Shown here: one piece after another, positions 1-9,331 of the stretch | How positions within the stretch are numbered: position 1 is the first letter of the stretch | Layout: each line of letters starts with the position of its first letter | NCBI RefSeq assembly: GCF_035917975.1 | Contig: NZ_CP109130.1 | Location: forward strand, 744,001 to 808,000 | Reading direction: 5' to 3' | Length of the DNA: 64,000 bases | Source of the DNA: Streptosporangium sp. NBC_01756 | GTDB taxonomy: Bacteria > Actinomycetota > Actinomycetes > Streptosporangiales > Streptosporangiaceae | Program-made: the position numbers and the translations under genes | Notes under the pieces: model-generated | Database searches by the model: none | The model's input: the letters and a program-made list of their open reading frames with translations, nothing else | Told to the model about the DNA's origin: nothing

Positions 1-94
1 TCGGTCGATGTCACACGGCACGGGCTCCTTCCAGCGCACCTTCCTACGCTACGAGCCGCTGCCCGCCCATCTGGTGGACAAGGTCGCCGGCTGA
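1..94 (+). CDS. Elongation factor G-like protein, C-terminal end (partial)
   Basis: The reading frame that begins at base 2 stays open to a TGA at 92-94 and encodes about 30 residues, including SHGTGSFQRTFLRYEPLPAH. This resembles the C-terminal tail of the actinobacterial EF-G paralogue (EF-G2 type), where a GTG(S/T)F...RYEP(L/M)P segment closes domain V. The GTPase domain lies upstream of the window, so the call rests on this short tail alone. Whether it is the canonical translocase or the paralogue cannot be decided here. Confidence 0.6.
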   Translation, partial: RSMSHGTGSFQRTFLRYEPLPAHLVDKVAG

Positions 95-253
95 CGTCCC
101 GCCGGGGTGAGCCGTCCCGCGCGGTCATCGTCGGGAGGCGCGGACCGTTATGCCCACGCCTCCCCAAAGATTTATTTACGTAACAGTGTCATCACGAAAC
201 GATTTCTTTTTTCGGGCCGAACCATCCCCGCTCCGGTGCCAGACTGAGGAACC
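95..253. promoter_or_regulatory. AT-richer upstream region of the GHL10 hydrolase gene
   Basis: Bases 165-230 are clearly AT-richer than their surroundings and lie between the EF-G-like stop and the ATG at 254. This is the natural place for a promoter. I see no convincing -10/-35 pair and no strong Shine-Dalgarno; a weak GAGGA sits at 246-250. Confidence 0.3.
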
Positions 254-1834
254 ATGCGAACCGGACGCCCATTGCTCGCCGCCGCCGCCCTCGCCGTCGT
301 CACCACCGGCGCCGCCTACGCCTTCGGCCCGGATGCCCCGCCGGCCAAGTCCGCGGCCCCCAAGCACACGCAGGAGGCGACCACCACGACCTCCGGGACG
401 GCGTCGTGCACGACCGACGCGAAGTATCCCAAGCGGCAGTTGCGCGGCGTCTGGATCGCCACGGTGAAGAACATCGACTGGCCCTCGCGGACCGGCCTGT
501 CGGTCGCCCGCCAGCAGGCCGAATACGTCAAGATCCTCGACAACGCGGTCAAGCGCCGGCTCAACGCGGTGTTCGTCCAGGTCCGCCCGGCCTCCGACGC
601 CTTCTACAAGTCGTCCCTGGAGCCCTGGTCGCAGTATCTGACCGGTACGGCCGGCAAGGACCCCGGCTGGGACCCGCTGGCCTTCCTGGTCGCCGAGGCG
701 CACAAGCGGGGGCTGGAGTTCCACTCCTGGTTCAACCCCTACCGCGCCGCCTCCGACGGTGACGTGAGCAGGCTGCCGGCCAACCACCCGGCCCGGCTCC
801 ACCCCGACTGGATCGTCAGGTACGCGGGCCAGATCTACTACAACCCGGGCCTGCCCCAGGTCCGCGAGCACGTCACCTCGGTCGTCAAGGACGTGGTGAC
901 GCGCTACGACGTGGACGGGGTCCACTTCGACGACTACTTCTACCCCTATCCCGTCGGCGGCGCGGTGTTCGCCGACAGCGCCGCCTTCAAGAAGTACGGC
1001 AAGGGAGACAAGCTCGCCGACTGGCGCCGCGCCAACGTCAACAAGCTGATCGCGCAGGTCGACAAGACCGTGCACGAGACGAAGCCGTACGTGAAGTTCG
1101 GCGTCAGTCCGTTCGGGATCTGGCGCAACAAGTCCGAGGACCCCACCGGTTCGGCCACTGCCGGCATGTCCGCCTACGACTCCATCTACGCCGACGCCCG
1201 CCACTGGATCCGCAAGGGCACGGTCGACTACGTCACCCCGCAGCTCTACTGGCCGCGCGGCTTCAAGGCCGCCGACTACGACGTGCTGATGCCCTGGTGG
1301 GCGAACGAGGTCAAGGGCACCGACGTGCACCTCTACATCGGCCAGGCCCTCTACCTGGTCGGCACCACCACCAACGCGGCCTGGACCAGGCCGGAGGCGC
1401 TGCCCTCGAACCTCGCGGAGAACCGCGAGCACAAGCAGGTCAAGGGCGACGTCTACTTCAGCGCCAAACAGCTCCTGACCAACCCGCTGCGCGTACTGGA
1501 CCGGATCACCAAGAACTACTACTCCCATCCGGCGCTGCTGCCCCTGATGAAGGGCCTCGGCGGCCAGGCCCCCGCCGCGCCCACCGAGGTGAAGGCCCAA
1601 GGCACCGCGCTCAGCTGGAAGGCCTCTCCCGGCGCCCGTTCCTACGCGGTCTACCAGATTCCCTCCGGCAAGGTCGGTGAGTGCGCCACCGCCGACGCCC
1701 GCAACCTGGTCGCGGTCGTGCCCGCCGCGGGCGGCGACCGTCAGACCTTCGCCGCCGCCGGTGGCGGCGCCTACCTCGTCACCGCCCTCGACCGTCTGCA
1801 CAACGAGAGCGCGCCCACCAAGGCCGTTCCCTGA
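254..1834 (+). CDS. Secreted glycoside hydrolase-like GHL10 protein (DUF187 family)
   Basis: 526 aa. Residues 1-25 look like a Sec signal peptide (MRTG followed by an Ala/Val-rich stretch), so the product should be exported. From about residue 65 it has the hallmarks of the GHL10 glycosyl-hydrolase-like TIM barrel (PF02638): RGVWIATV near the start, VQVRPASDAFY, FHSWFNPYR and VDGVHFDDYFYPYP, the last carrying the conserved acidic residues of the family. The final ~90 residues after the barrel (from APAAPTEVKAQG) look like a fibronectin-III-like module. Family members act on cell-wall or polysaccharide glycans, but few are characterised, so the substrate is unknown. It is a stand-alone gene followed after a short gap by the phosphatase-like membrane protein gene. 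Confidence 0.85.
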   Translation: MRTGRPLLAAAALAVVTTGAAYAFGPDAPPAKSAAPKHTQEATTTTSGTASCTTDAKYPKRQLRGVWIATVKNIDWPSRTGLSVARQQAEYVKILDNAVKRRLNAVFVQVRPASDAFYKSSLEPWSQYLTGTAGKDPGWDPLAFLVAEAHKRGLEFHSWFNPYRAASDGDVSRLPANHPARLHPDWIVRYAGQIYYNPGLPQVREHVTSVVKDVVTRYDVDGVHFDDYFYPYPVGGAVFADSAAFKKYGKGDKLADWRRANVNKLIAQVDKTVHETKPYVKFGVSPFGIWRNKSEDPTGSATAGMSAYDSIYADARHWIRKGTVDYVTPQLYWPRGFKAADYDVLMPWWANEVKGTDVHLYIGQALYLVGTTTNAAWTRPEALPSNLAENREHKQVKGDVYFSAKQLLTNPLRVLDRITKNYYSHPALLPLMKGLGGQAPAAPTEVKAQGTALSWKASPGARSYAVYQIPSGKVGECATADARNLVAVVPAAGGDRQTFAAAGGGAYLVTALDRLHNESAPTKAVP

Positions 1835-1918
1835 CCTCGGTGATCATCGGATTCCCTGGACGGGGGCACAATGATCCCCTACGGTGCCAGCATTTGGCCG
1901 AGGTCTGGGAGGTCGCTC

Positions 1919-4033
1919 GTGAGGCGGATGTCTGCCGCGCTCGCACTGGTCCTGAGTGTTCTGTGGCCGGTAGCCGCGCACGCCGCGCCGGCGGAGGGAC
2001 GGGCGGTGCTGATCGGAGTTCCCGGCCTGCAGTGGAGCGACCTCGGACCCGAGATCACCCCGAACCTGTGGCGGCTGGCCGGCCAGAGCGCGGCCGGCTC
2101 GCTGTCCGTCCGGGCGGTCGGCAGGGTGACGTGCCCCTATGACGGGTGGCTGACGGTGTCGGCCGGAGTCAGGTCCGCGGTCGGCTACGGCTGCGGGCTC
2201 CCACCGGTCCCCGGACCGGACGGCCCCGGCGCGGCCATCCCGGACTACGACTACCTGTACCGGGTCGCCGGGCAGAAGAACGCGGGAACGCTCGGTGAGG
2301 CCGTGCACACCGCCGGGGAGTGCACGACGGCGGTCGGCCCCGGCGCGGCGCTGGCGCTGGCCGACCGGAAGGGCAGGGTGGACTTCTACGCCCCCTCCTC
2401 CGCGACGCTCCCACCGGACGCGCTCGGCAGGTGCCGGGTCGCCGCCGTGGACGTGGATGACCTGATCAGGCCCTACGTGACCGGCGACCGGCTGCCCGAC
2501 GTGGAGGAGGCGCTCACCCCGCAGCAGCGGGCCACGGCGCTGCGGCGGGCCGACGCCCGTGTCGGAGCGGTGCTGGACGCGCTGCCCGAGGACGCCACCG
2601 TGCTGCTGGCCGGCCTGGCCGACCACGGCGCGGCACCGCATCTGCGCGTGGCGATGATGCGCGCGGCGGACGCCTCAGGACGGCTCCTGGGGGCGCCGTC
2701 CACCCACCGCGAGGACATCACCCTCCTGCCGGACATCACCGCCACGGTGCTGGCGGTGACGGGCATCACCACGCCGCCGACCGTGATCGGGGTGCCCTGG
2801 CAGACGGGCGGGAGCCGTACCGGCGGCACGCAGGCCGTACGGTCCGAGCTGGTCAACGCCGACGTGGCCGGTCAGACGATCAGGAACGCGGGCGGGATCT
2901 TCTTCACCGTCGTCGCCGTGCTCCAGGTCGCCTTCTACGTCACCGCGTTCCTGCTGATGCGACGCAGGCGCGGGCTCGGCGGGGTCCGTGTGGCGGCGCT
3001 GGCGCTCGCCTCCGTGCCGGTCTCCACCTATCTGGTCAACCTCCTCCCCTGGCATCACACCGGGGCACCGGCGCTCGTCCTGGCCGGTGGGATCGCCGGG
3101 CTGGCGCTGCTGCTGGCCGCGGTGGCGTTGGCCGGTCCGTGGCGGCGCAGCCCGCTCGGGCCGCTGACGGTCGTGGCCGGAGTCACCGCCGCGGTGCTCG
3201 CCGGTGACCTGCTGACCGGGACGTCCCTGCAGCTCAACAGCCTGATGGGCTACACCGCCGTGGTCGGCGCCCGTTACTACGGCCTCGGCAACATCCCGTT
3301 CGCGCTCTTCGCCACCTCGGTGCTCCTGCTGACCACCTCGATCGCCCACCGGCTGGCTGGGCGGGGCCGGCGGACAGCGGCGGTCGCCGCCGTGGTGGTG
3401 CTGGGATGCTCGGCCATGATCCTGGGCGGGTGGCCGGGGGTGGGCAGCGACTTCGGTGGAGTGATCGCCTTCGTGCCGGGCATCGCGGTCACCGCCCTCC
3501 TGATCGCGGGCAGGCGGGTCTCGATCGTCAAGCTGGGCGGGTTCTGCGTGGCGGGCGGCATCACCGTGATGGTCATCGCCTACCTCGATCACCTGCGCCC
3601 GCCCGCCTCCCAGACGCATCTGGGCCGCTTCGTCGGCCAGGTGCTCACCGGTGAGGCGATGGAGGTGATCGGCCGCAAGCTCGGCGCGATGCTGGGCACG
3701 CTGCTCAGTCCCAACCTGATGCCGATCGTGATCACCGCCGCGGTGTTCCTGGTCTACGCGCTGCTGCGGCCGGACACGGCGAGCGCCGGCGTGCTCCCCG
3801 CCGCGTTCGGCCACTCCCCCGCCCTACGGGCGGGACTGATCGGCACCCTGGTCAGCGGGGTGGTCGGCATGCTGGTCAACGACTCGGGCGCGGCCGTGCT
3901 GTCCATGGCGCTCGCGCTCGGCGTGCCGCTGGTGCTGTCGGTGGGCATCAAGGCCCTTCGCGACGGCACGGCCGGCTACGAGGAGGCGGGCCAGGAGCCG
4001 GCGAGCAGTTCCCTGGTGTCGCGGAGCAGTTGA
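1919..4033 (+). CDS. Alkaline-phosphatase-fold-like polytopic membrane protein
   Basis: 704 aa. I chose the GTG at 1919 because GGGAGG at 1907-1912 is correctly spaced; an ATG at 1871 is in frame but has no ribosome site. Residues 1-30 form a signal peptide or first membrane segment. Residues ~30-310 look like a divergent alkaline-phosphatase superfamily ectodomain (AVLIGVPGLQWSDLG, ITPNLWRLA, a later AGLADHG), although I cannot place a full metal-binding set. From about residue 320 there are roughly ten hydrophobic helices to the C-terminus. This soluble-plus-membrane layout occurs in uncharacterised actinobacterial envelope proteins. The last 58 bases overlap the convergent HIT gene. Function is inferred from fold only. 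Confidence 0.7.
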   Translation: MRRMSAALALVLSVLWPVAAHAAPAEGRAVLIGVPGLQWSDLGPEITPNLWRLAGQSAAGSLSVRAVGRVTCPYDGWLTVSAGVRSAVGYGCGLPPVPGPDGPGAAIPDYDYLYRVAGQKNAGTLGEAVHTAGECTTAVGPGAALALADRKGRVDFYAPSSATLPPDALGRCRVAAVDVDDLIRPYVTGDRLPDVEEALTPQQRATALRRADARVGAVLDALPEDATVLLAGLADHGAAPHLRVAMMRAADASGRLLGAPSTHREDITLLPDITATVLAVTGITTPPTVIGVPWQTGGSRTGGTQAVRSELVNADVAGQTIRNAGGIFFTVVAVLQVAFYVTAFLLMRRRRGLGGVRVAALALASVPVSTYLVNLLPWHHTGAPALVLAGGIAGLALLLAAVALAGPWRRSPLGPLTVVAGVTAAVLAGDLLTGTSLQLNSLMGYTAVVGARYYGLGNIPFALFATSVLLLTTSIAHRLAGRGRRTAAVAAVVVLGCSAMILGGWPGVGSDFGGVIAFVPGIAVTALLIAGRRVSIVKLGGFCVAGGITVMVIAYLDHLRPPASQTHLGRFVGQVLTGEAMEVIGRKLGAMLGTLLSPNLMPIVITAAVFLVYALLRPDTASAGVLPAAFGHSPALRAGLIGTLVSGVVGMLVNDSGAAVLSMALALGVPLVLSVGIKALRDGTAGYEEAGQEPASSSLVSRSS

Positions 4034-4527
4034 GGCAGCACCCTGGTCTGGCCGACCACCGGCATGAAGTTGGTGTCCCCGCCCCAGCGGGGCACCACGT
4101 GCTGGTGCAGATGGGCGGCGATGCCCGCGCCCGCCACGCCGCCGAGGTTCATGCCCACGTTGAAACCCTGTGCGCCGCTGGCCTTGCGCAGAGCGGCCAG
4201 CGACCGCTTGGTGAAGTCGGCGAGTTCGGCCGTCTCGTCGTCGTCCAGGTCCGCGTAGTCGGCCACGTGCCGGTAGGGGCAGACCATCAGATGGCCGGAG
4301 TTGTACGGGTAGAGGTTGAGCACCGCGAAGACGGAGCGGCCGCGGGCGACGATCAGCCCCTCCTCGTCGCTCAGCTTCGGGATCTCGCAGAACGGGCAGC
4401 CGTCATCGGGGCCCGGTCCGGTCGGCTTGTTCGACCCTTTGATGTAGGCCATCCGATGGGGAGTCCAGAGCCGTTCGAACGCGTCCGGCGTCCCTGCCCC
4501 GTGCTGCGTCTCCTGCTCTTCGCTCAT
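3976..4527 (-). CDS. HIT family nucleotide hydrolase/transferase
   Basis: 183 aa. The start is ATG at 4527; longer in-frame starts upstream give Arg/Pro-rich, non-conserved sequence. The histidine triad HLHQHVV is at residues 139-145, and a CPFC pair at 44-47 matches the zinc-site half seen in the actinobacterial branch of the family. HIT proteins cleave or transfer nucleotidyl groups, for example diadenosine polyphosphates; the substrate here is unknown. In many actinomycetes a HIT gene lies beside thrS, and here thrS is just upstream on the same strand with the divergent asp23-like gene between them. Its 3' end runs 58 bases into the convergent membrane protein gene. Confidence 0.9.
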   Translation of the reverse strand: MSEEQETQHGAGTPDAFERLWTPHRMAYIKGSNKPTGPGPDDGCPFCEIPKLSDEEGLIVARGRSVFAVLNLYPYNSGHLMVCPYRHVADYADLDDDETAELADFTKRSLAALRKASGAQGFNVGMNLGGVAGAGIAAHLHQHVVPRWGGDTNFMPVVGQTRVLPQLLRDTRELLAGSWPASS

Positions 4528-4754
4528 GGCGATCAGCATATTGCCCGGCGGATTCGCCCGCTTCGGCACCTCCCGCCGCCGATCTGCCGCCTCGCGCCGG
4601 GGAGCAGCCGGGGAGCATGGGAGACATCCGGGCGCCGGTCGTGGGCCCCGGCGGCTGCGGCCCAGGCGCCTCCAACGCGGCATCTGCGGGCAAATGGTGC
4701 AGACTTCCGGCAGAATCCCTCCGAGCGTGACCATCAAAAGCCAAGGAGCACCCC

Positions 4755-5294
4755 ATGACCGACGTCTCCGTCGAGGAAATCGCCGAGGAGACCGACTCTC
4801 CCGCCGAAACGACCATCGCCGCCCACCCGTTCTCCCTGACCCTGTCCGCTCCCCCTGCCGCCCCCTCGCGGGAACCGGTCGCCGAGCCGGTCGCCGCGGC
4901 CGTGGTGAAGGGACGGATCAAGGTGGCCGACGAGGTGGTGGAGAAGGTCGCCGCCCTCGCGACACTGGAGGTGGCCGGCGTCGCCGACCTGGGCGCCGGT
5001 CCCGTCGGCATGGTGCAGCCGGTCCGTGAGCGCGCGGGCATCGCGACCGGATCCGGTGCCGGGCGCTCCCGCCACGGCGTGAGCGCCCACGTGCAGGAAC
5101 GCACGGTCGCGGTGGACGTGGCGATCGTGGCGGAGTACGGCCACGTGGTCATGGACGTGGCCAACGAGGTGAAGACCAGCGTGGCCCGCACGGTCAGCCG
5201 GATGCTGGGGATGCGGGTCGTCGAGGTCAACGTCAACGTGGACGACGTCCGGCTGCCCGGTGAGGACCGGCCGGAGGTGCCCGACGAGTCCTGA
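4755..5294 (+). CDS. Asp23/Gls24 family envelope stress response protein
   Basis: 179 aa, start ATG 4755 with AAGGAG at 4742-4747. Residues ~50-165 match the Asp23/Gls24 (DUF322) family: VVKGRIKVADEVVEKVAALA, then VAGVADL, a variable loop, and VDVAIVAEYG...VMDVANEVK followed by VVEVNVNVDDVRLP. The first 45 residues are a low-complexity Pro/Ala/Glu-rich extension. Family members associate with the membrane and respond to envelope stress in Gram-positive bacteria; in actinomycetes several paralogues occur and their roles are poorly known. The gene is monocistronic and ends at a strong hairpin shared with thrS. Confidence 0.88.
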   Translation: MTDVSVEEIAEETDSPAETTIAAHPFSLTLSAPPAAPSREPVAEPVAAAVVKGRIKVADEVVEKVAALATLEVAGVADLGAGPVGMVQPVRERAGIATGSGAGRSRHGVSAHVQERTVAVDVAIVAEYGHVVMDVANEVKTSVARTVSRMLGMRVVEVNVNVDDVRLPGEDRPEVPDES

Positions 5295-5376
5295 GCGGGC
5301 CGGTGGCCACGGGCGCGGCGGGGGACGGACATCGCCCGCCGCACCCGGAGAAGGGCACTGAGGAGCCCGGACAGCC

Positions 5377-5408
5377 GTACGGCGGGCGGCGGCAGCCGCC
5401 CGCCGTAC
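5377..5408. terminator. Bidirectional hairpin between asp23-like gene and thrS
   Basis: A perfect 14-bp inverted repeat (5377-5390 against 5395-5408) with a GGCA loop sits between two convergent stop codons. The position and strength fit a terminator for both genes. There is no long T-run, which is usual in high-GC actinomycetes. Confidence 0.8.
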
Positions 5409-5423
5409 TTGTTCGCCGGCTGG

Positions 5424-7400
5424 TCAGACCTGGACGCGGCGCTCGATCGCGTCGACGATCTCGTTGATCGCGGCGTCGACCGGCACGCCGTTCTTCTGCT
5501 CACCGTTGCGGAAACGGAAGGAGACCGCGCCGTTGGCGATGTCCTCGTCACCGGCCAGGAGCATGAACGGCACCTTGGACTTCTGCGCGTTGCGGATCTT
5601 CTTCTGCATCCGGTCGTCGGAGGCGTCCACCTCGATCCGGATGCCCCGCTCGCGGGCCTTCTTGGCCAGGTCGTGCAGGTAGGGCGCGTGGGCCTCGGCG
5701 ATCGGGATGCCGACGACCTGCACCGGGGCGAGCCACGGAGGGAACGCGCCGGCGTAGTGCTCGGTGAGGACGCCGAGGAAGCGCTCGATCGAGCCGAACA
5801 GTGCCCGGTGGATCATGACGGGCGTCTGCCGGCTGCCGTCGGCGGCCTGGTATTCGAGCTCGAACCGCTTGGGCTGGTTGAGGTCGAGCTGGATGGTGGA
5901 CAGCTGCCAGGTGCGGCCGATCGCGTCTTTGGCCTGCACCGAGATCTTGGGGCCGTAGAAGGCCGCACCGCCCGGGTCGTCGACCAGTTCGAGCCCCGAC
6001 TCCAGGGCCGTCTGGCGCAGCGCCTCGGTGGCCTCGTCCCAGTCGGCCGGATCACCGATGAACTTTTCGGAGTCGTCGCGGGTGGACAGCTCCAGGTAGA
6101 ACTCCGACAGGCCGAAGTCGCGCAGCACGCTGAGCACGAAGGTGAGCAGACTCTTGATCTCGCCGACCATCTGCTCCCGGGTGCAGTAGATGTGCGAGTC
6201 GTCCTGCGTCATGCCGCGCACCCGGGTCAGGCCGTGGACGACGCCCGACTTCTCGTAGCGGTAGACGGAGCCGAACTCGCACAGCCGCAGCGGCAGCTCA
6301 CGGTAGGACCGCCCGCGCGCCCGGAAGATCAGATTGTGCATCGGGCAGTTCATCGGCTTGACGCGGTATTCGACCCCCTCCAGCTCGAAGGGCGGGAACA
6401 TGTCCTCGGCATACCACGGCAGGTGACCGGAGGTCTCGAACAGCTGCGACTTGGTGATGTGCGGGGTGTTGACGAACTCGTAGCCCGCCTCGCCCTGCCG
6501 CCTGCGCATGTAGTCTTCCATCTCCTTGCGGATGATCCCGCCCTTGGGATGGAAGACCGGCAGGCCGCTGCCCAGCTCGGCCGGGAAGCTGAACAGGTCC
6601 AGCTCGGCGCCCAGCCTGCGGTGGTCGCGCTTCTCGGCCTCCTCCAGCAGGTGGAGGTATTCGTCCTGCTTGTCGCGCGACTCCCAGGCGGTGCCGTAGA
6701 TCCGCTGGAGCTGCGGGTTCTTCTCGCTGCCCCGCCAGTAGGCACCGCCGGAGCGCATCAGCTTGAAGGCTGGGATGGACCGGGTGGTCGGCACGTGCGG
6801 GCCGCGGCACAGGTCCTTCCAGCACAGGTCGCCGGTCTTGGGGTCGAGGTTGTCGTAGATGGTCAGCTCGGCGCCGCCCACCTCGACATCGGCCCCGTCG
6901 TCGGCGGTCGCGCCGCCCTTGAGGCCGATCAGCTCCAGCTTGTACGGCTCGGCCGCCAGCTCCTCGCGCGCCTCCTCGTCGGAGACGGGCCGGCGGGAGA
7001 AGCGCTGCCCCTGCTTGACGATCTCGCGCATGCGCTTCTCGACGCGCTTGAGGTCCTCGGGAGTGAAGGGGTTGCTGACGTCGAAGTCGTAGTAGAACCC
7101 GTTCTCCACCGGCGGGCCGATGCCCAGCTTGGCCTCCGGGAACAGCTCCTGGACCGCCTGGGCCATGACGTGCGCGGTGGAGTGACGCACGATCGCCCGG
7201 CCGTCGGGGCTGTCGACCGCGACCGGCTCGACCACGTCGCCCTCGGCGACGGGGGCCGCGAGGTCCCTCAGCTCGCCGTTGGCCCGGGCGGCGACCACCG
7301 AGCGGCCGTCGGCTTCGAGGGCGTCGCCGTACGTCGTGCCCCCCGCCACCACACGCTCGGCTCCGGCGAGGGTGATACGAAGTTCTGGCACGGCGGACAC
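5424..7400 (-). CDS. thrS: Threonyl-tRNA synthetase
   Basis: 658 aa. GTG at 7400 is the start: AAGGAG lies just upstream and the product begins [12 protein letters not shown]. The order is an N-terminal TGS domain (~1-65), an editing domain with RHSTAHVM (HxxxH), then the class II catalytic core with [10 protein letters not shown] (zinc-ligand Cys), the motif 2 region ([11 protein letters not shown]) and motif 3 ([13 protein letters not shown]), and a C-terminal anticodon-binding domain from about residue 550. Length is normal for the family. It charges tRNA-Thr in the cytoplasm and edits mischarged serine. No T-box leader is apparent in the short region between 7400 and the GH25 stop. Confidence 0.97.
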   Translation of the reverse strand: MSAVPELRITLAGAERVVAGGTTYGDALEADGRSVVAARANGELRDLAAPVAEGDVVEPVAVDSPDGRAIVRHSTAHVMAQAVQELFPEAKLGIGPPVENGFYYDFDVSNPFTPEDLKRVEKRMREIVKQGQRFSRRPVSDEEAREELAAEPYKLELIGLKGGATADDGADVEVGGAELTIYDNLDPKTGDLCWKDLCRGPHVPTTRSIPAFKLMRSGGAYWRGSEKNPQLQRIYGTAWESRDKQDEYLHLLEEAEKRDHRRLGAELDLFSFPAELGSGLPVFHPKGGIIRKEMEDYMRRRQGEAGYEFVNTPHITKSQLFETSGHLPWYAEDMFPPFELEGVEYRVKPMNCPMHNLIFRARGRSYRELPLRLCEFGSVYRYEKSGVVHGLTRVRGMTQDDSHIYCTREQMVGEIKSLLTFVLSVLRDFGLSEFYLELSTRDDSEKFIGDPADWDEATEALRQTALESGLELVDDPGGAAFYGPKISVQAKDAIGRTWQLSTIQLDLNQPKRFELEYQAADGSRQTPVMIHRALFGSIERFLGVLTEHYAGAFPPWLAPVQVVGIPIAEAHAPYLHDLAKKARERGIRIEVDASDDRMQKKIRNAQKSKVPFMLLAGDEDIANGAVSFRFRNGEQKNGVPVDAAINEIVDAIERRVQV

Positions 7401-7470
7401 GGTTGCTCCTTGAGAAACGGTGACATTGAGGTCTGGCCATCGATGGTACCGGTGTCCGCAAGGCGATATC

Positions 7471-8085
7471 TCAGGCGTCGTCGCGGACATCACGGCGCCG
7501 GTAGCCCAGCGAGGTGAGCTCGGCCCGGGTGCCCCGGAAGACGTTGCGGTCCACCGGTTTGTGGGAGTGCTGGTGGATGGTCCAGCTGTGCCATGGGATC
7601 GGGACGTCGGGCCTGCCGATGGGATTGTTGGGCGCGGCGATCCACAGGGGATAGCCCTCCAGCCCGGCGCAGTTGCCGTTCAGCGCGAACGTCAGGAACG
7701 TGTAGACCACCGGCCGCACCCCGGCCTGGGCCGTGATCGCCCGGCACCAGCGGCGGGCGAAGTCGGCCACCTTGCGGGCGGGCAGCCGGTCGTTGGTCTC
7801 CAGGTCGAGTGCGAGCAGGTCGCCGCGGTCCAGGCCGCCCGCCCGCTGCACGGCCCGCAGGAAGTGCCTCGCCTGGACCTCCGGGTCACCCGCGGGACGG
7901 GCGAAGTGGTAGGCCCCGCAGACGATCCAGTTCTCCCGCATGCCGGTCCAGTTCCTGCCGAACCAGCGGTCGGTGAAGTCGCCCCCCTCGGTCGCCTTGG
8001 CGAAGGCGAAGGCGACCCCGTTGTCGGCGTGACGGTCCCAGTCGACGGCGCCCTGCCAGTTCGACACATCAATGCCACGCAACAT
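7471..8085 (-). CDS. Glycoside hydrolase family 25 (lysozyme-like) protein without signal peptide
   Basis: 204 aa, start ATG 8085. The product opens directly with [13 protein letters not shown], the conserved first strand of GH25 muramidases, and has [10 protein letters not shown] with the catalytic D-x-E pair, then VYTFLTF and LWIAAPN later in the barrel. GH25 enzymes cleave the MurNAc-GlcNAc bond of peptidoglycan. There is no signal peptide, membrane segment or wall-binding domain, so export by the Sec route is not predicted. Upstream in-frame codons give Ser/Thr-rich sequence antisense to dapD and do not supply one. It is transcribed divergently from dapD. The fold call is firm; the location and biological role are open. 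Confidence 0.85.
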   Translation of the reverse strand: MLRGIDVSNWQGAVDWDRHADNGVAFAFAKATEGGDFTDRWFGRNWTGMRENWIVCGAYHFARPAGDPEVQARHFLRAVQRAGGLDRGDLLALDLETNDRLPARKVADFARRWCRAITAQAGVRPVVYTFLTFALNGNCAGLEGYPLWIAAPNNPIGRPDVPIPWHSWTIHQHSHKPVDRNVFRGTRAELTSLGYRRRDVRDDA

Positions 8086-8165
8086 GGCGGCAACGCTAAC
8101 GACCCGGACGACACGGGCACGTGTCCGACTCTCCCTCGGCGTACTGCCATTGCACCGGCTTTGAC

Positions 8166-8171
8166 TAGGCT
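8166..8171 (+). promoter_or_regulatory. Possible -10 element for a leaderless dapD transcript
   Basis: TAGGCT ends 8 nt before the GTG at 8180, and there is no Shine-Dalgarno in between. That fits the leaderless promoters common in actinobacteria, where a TANNNT box directly precedes the start codon. I see no clear -35. Confidence 0.45.
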
Positions 8172-8179
8172 TGGTCGCC

Positions 8180-9157
8180 GTGAACGTAGTAGCAGAGACC
8201 TCAGGCGCCCACGGTGCCGGCATCGCGACCATCACCCCGGACGGGACCGTGCTCGACACCTGGTTCCCCTCCCCGCAACTGGGCGAGCCCTCCGCGCCGG
8301 GCACCAGGCGGCTGACCCCGCAGGAGGCCGCCGAGGCGCTCGGCTCCGGGGTCGCCGCGCTGCTCGGCCCGGACGAGGACCGCGGCGTGGAGGTGGTCGC
8401 GGTGTACACCGGGATCGCCAAGCTGTCGGAGGCGCCCGCCGACACCCACGACGCCTACCTCCGCCTGCACCTGCTCTCCGCCCGCCTCGTGCGGCCGCAC
8501 GGGCAGAACCTGGACGGTCTGTTCGGCGTGCTGAACAACGTGGTGTGGACCAGCCACGGCCCGTGCCCGGTGGAGGGTTTCGAAGCGGTGCGGCTGCGAC
8601 TGCGGGCCCGCGGCCAGGTGACCGTCTACGGCGTGGACAAGTTCCCCCGGATGGTCGACTACGTGGTGCCCTCCGGTGTCCGGATCGCCGAGGCCGACCG
8701 GGTCCGGCTCGGCGCCCACCTGGCCGCCGGCACGACCGTGATGCACGAGGGGTTCGTCAACTTCAACGCCGGAACGCTGGGCACCTCCATGGTCGAGGGC
8801 CGCATCTCGGCGGGTGTGGTCGTGGGTGACGGCTCCGACGTCGGCGGCGGCGCTTCGATCATGGGCACCCTGTCCGGCGGCGGTAAGCAGGTCGTCTCCA
8901 TCGGCAGCCGCTGCCTGCTGGGCGCCAACAGCGGCGTCGGCATCTCCCTCGGCGACGACTGCGTCGTGGAGGCCGGCCTCTACGTCACCGCGGGGACCAA
9001 GGTCGCCCTCCCCGACGGCCGGACCGTCAAGGCCGCGGAGCTCTCCGGCGCCTCCGGTCTGCTGTTCCGCCGCAACTCCACCTCCGGCGCCGTCGAGGCC
9101 GTCCCCCGCCGGGGCACCGGCGTGGAGCTCAACAGCGCGCTGCACGCCAACGACTGA
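8180..9157 (+). CDS. dapD: 2,3,4,5-tetrahydropyridine-2,6-dicarboxylate N-succinyltransferase
   Basis: 325 aa from GTG 8180 (an in-frame TTG at 8171 is less likely). It transfers succinyl from succinyl-CoA to tetrahydrodipicolinate in the succinylase branch of lysine/meso-diaminopimelate synthesis. The N-terminal half is the actinobacterial DapD-type domain ([27 protein letters not shown]). From about residue 170 a left-handed beta-helix carries hexapeptide repeats: [40 protein letters not shown], then [14 protein letters not shown]. The length suits the actinobacterial form, longer than the E. coli enzyme. The divergent neighbour is a GH25 wall hydrolase. A strong hairpin follows the stop. 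Confidence 0.93.
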   Translation: MNVVAETSGAHGAGIATITPDGTVLDTWFPSPQLGEPSAPGTRRLTPQEAAEALGSGVAALLGPDEDRGVEVVAVYTGIAKLSEAPADTHDAYLRLHLLSARLVRPHGQNLDGLFGVLNNVVWTSHGPCPVEGFEAVRLRLRARGQVTVYGVDKFPRMVDYVVPSGVRIAEADRVRLGAHLAAGTTVMHEGFVNFNAGTLGTSMVEGRISAGVVVGDGSDVGGGASIMGTLSGGGKQVVSIGSRCLLGANSGVGISLGDDCVVEAGLYVTAGTKVALPDGRTVKAAELSGASGLLFRRNSTSGAVEAVPRRGTGVELNSALHAND

Positions 9158-9168
9158 CCTCCGGCGCC

Positions 9169-9205
9169 CGCGGCGGGGAGCAGTCCGGCCGACCGCCCCG
9201 CCGCG
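9169..9205 (+). terminator. dapD terminator hairpin
   Basis: CGCGGCGGGG at 9169-9178 is perfectly complementary to CCCCGCCGCG at 9196-9205, eleven bases after the dapD stop. Confidence 0.7.
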
Positions 9206-9331
9206 GACCGCGCCCTCCTGGTGCGACGGCGGCCGGCACCGGGAGGATGACACGGGCCGGGTGAGCCGGATGGTTATCCGCACCTCACCCGGTTACCGGA
9301 AAGTGCGTTCTTCCGCCGGCTCCCCGCACGG

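Noticed and set aside
5409-7517. 702-codon open frame on the plus strand antisense to thrS
   Set aside because: It is a GC-bias shadow: third-position GC keeps the opposite frame open. The product is Val/Gly/Leu/Arg-rich with no recognisable fold, whereas the minus strand encodes a complete ThrRS.
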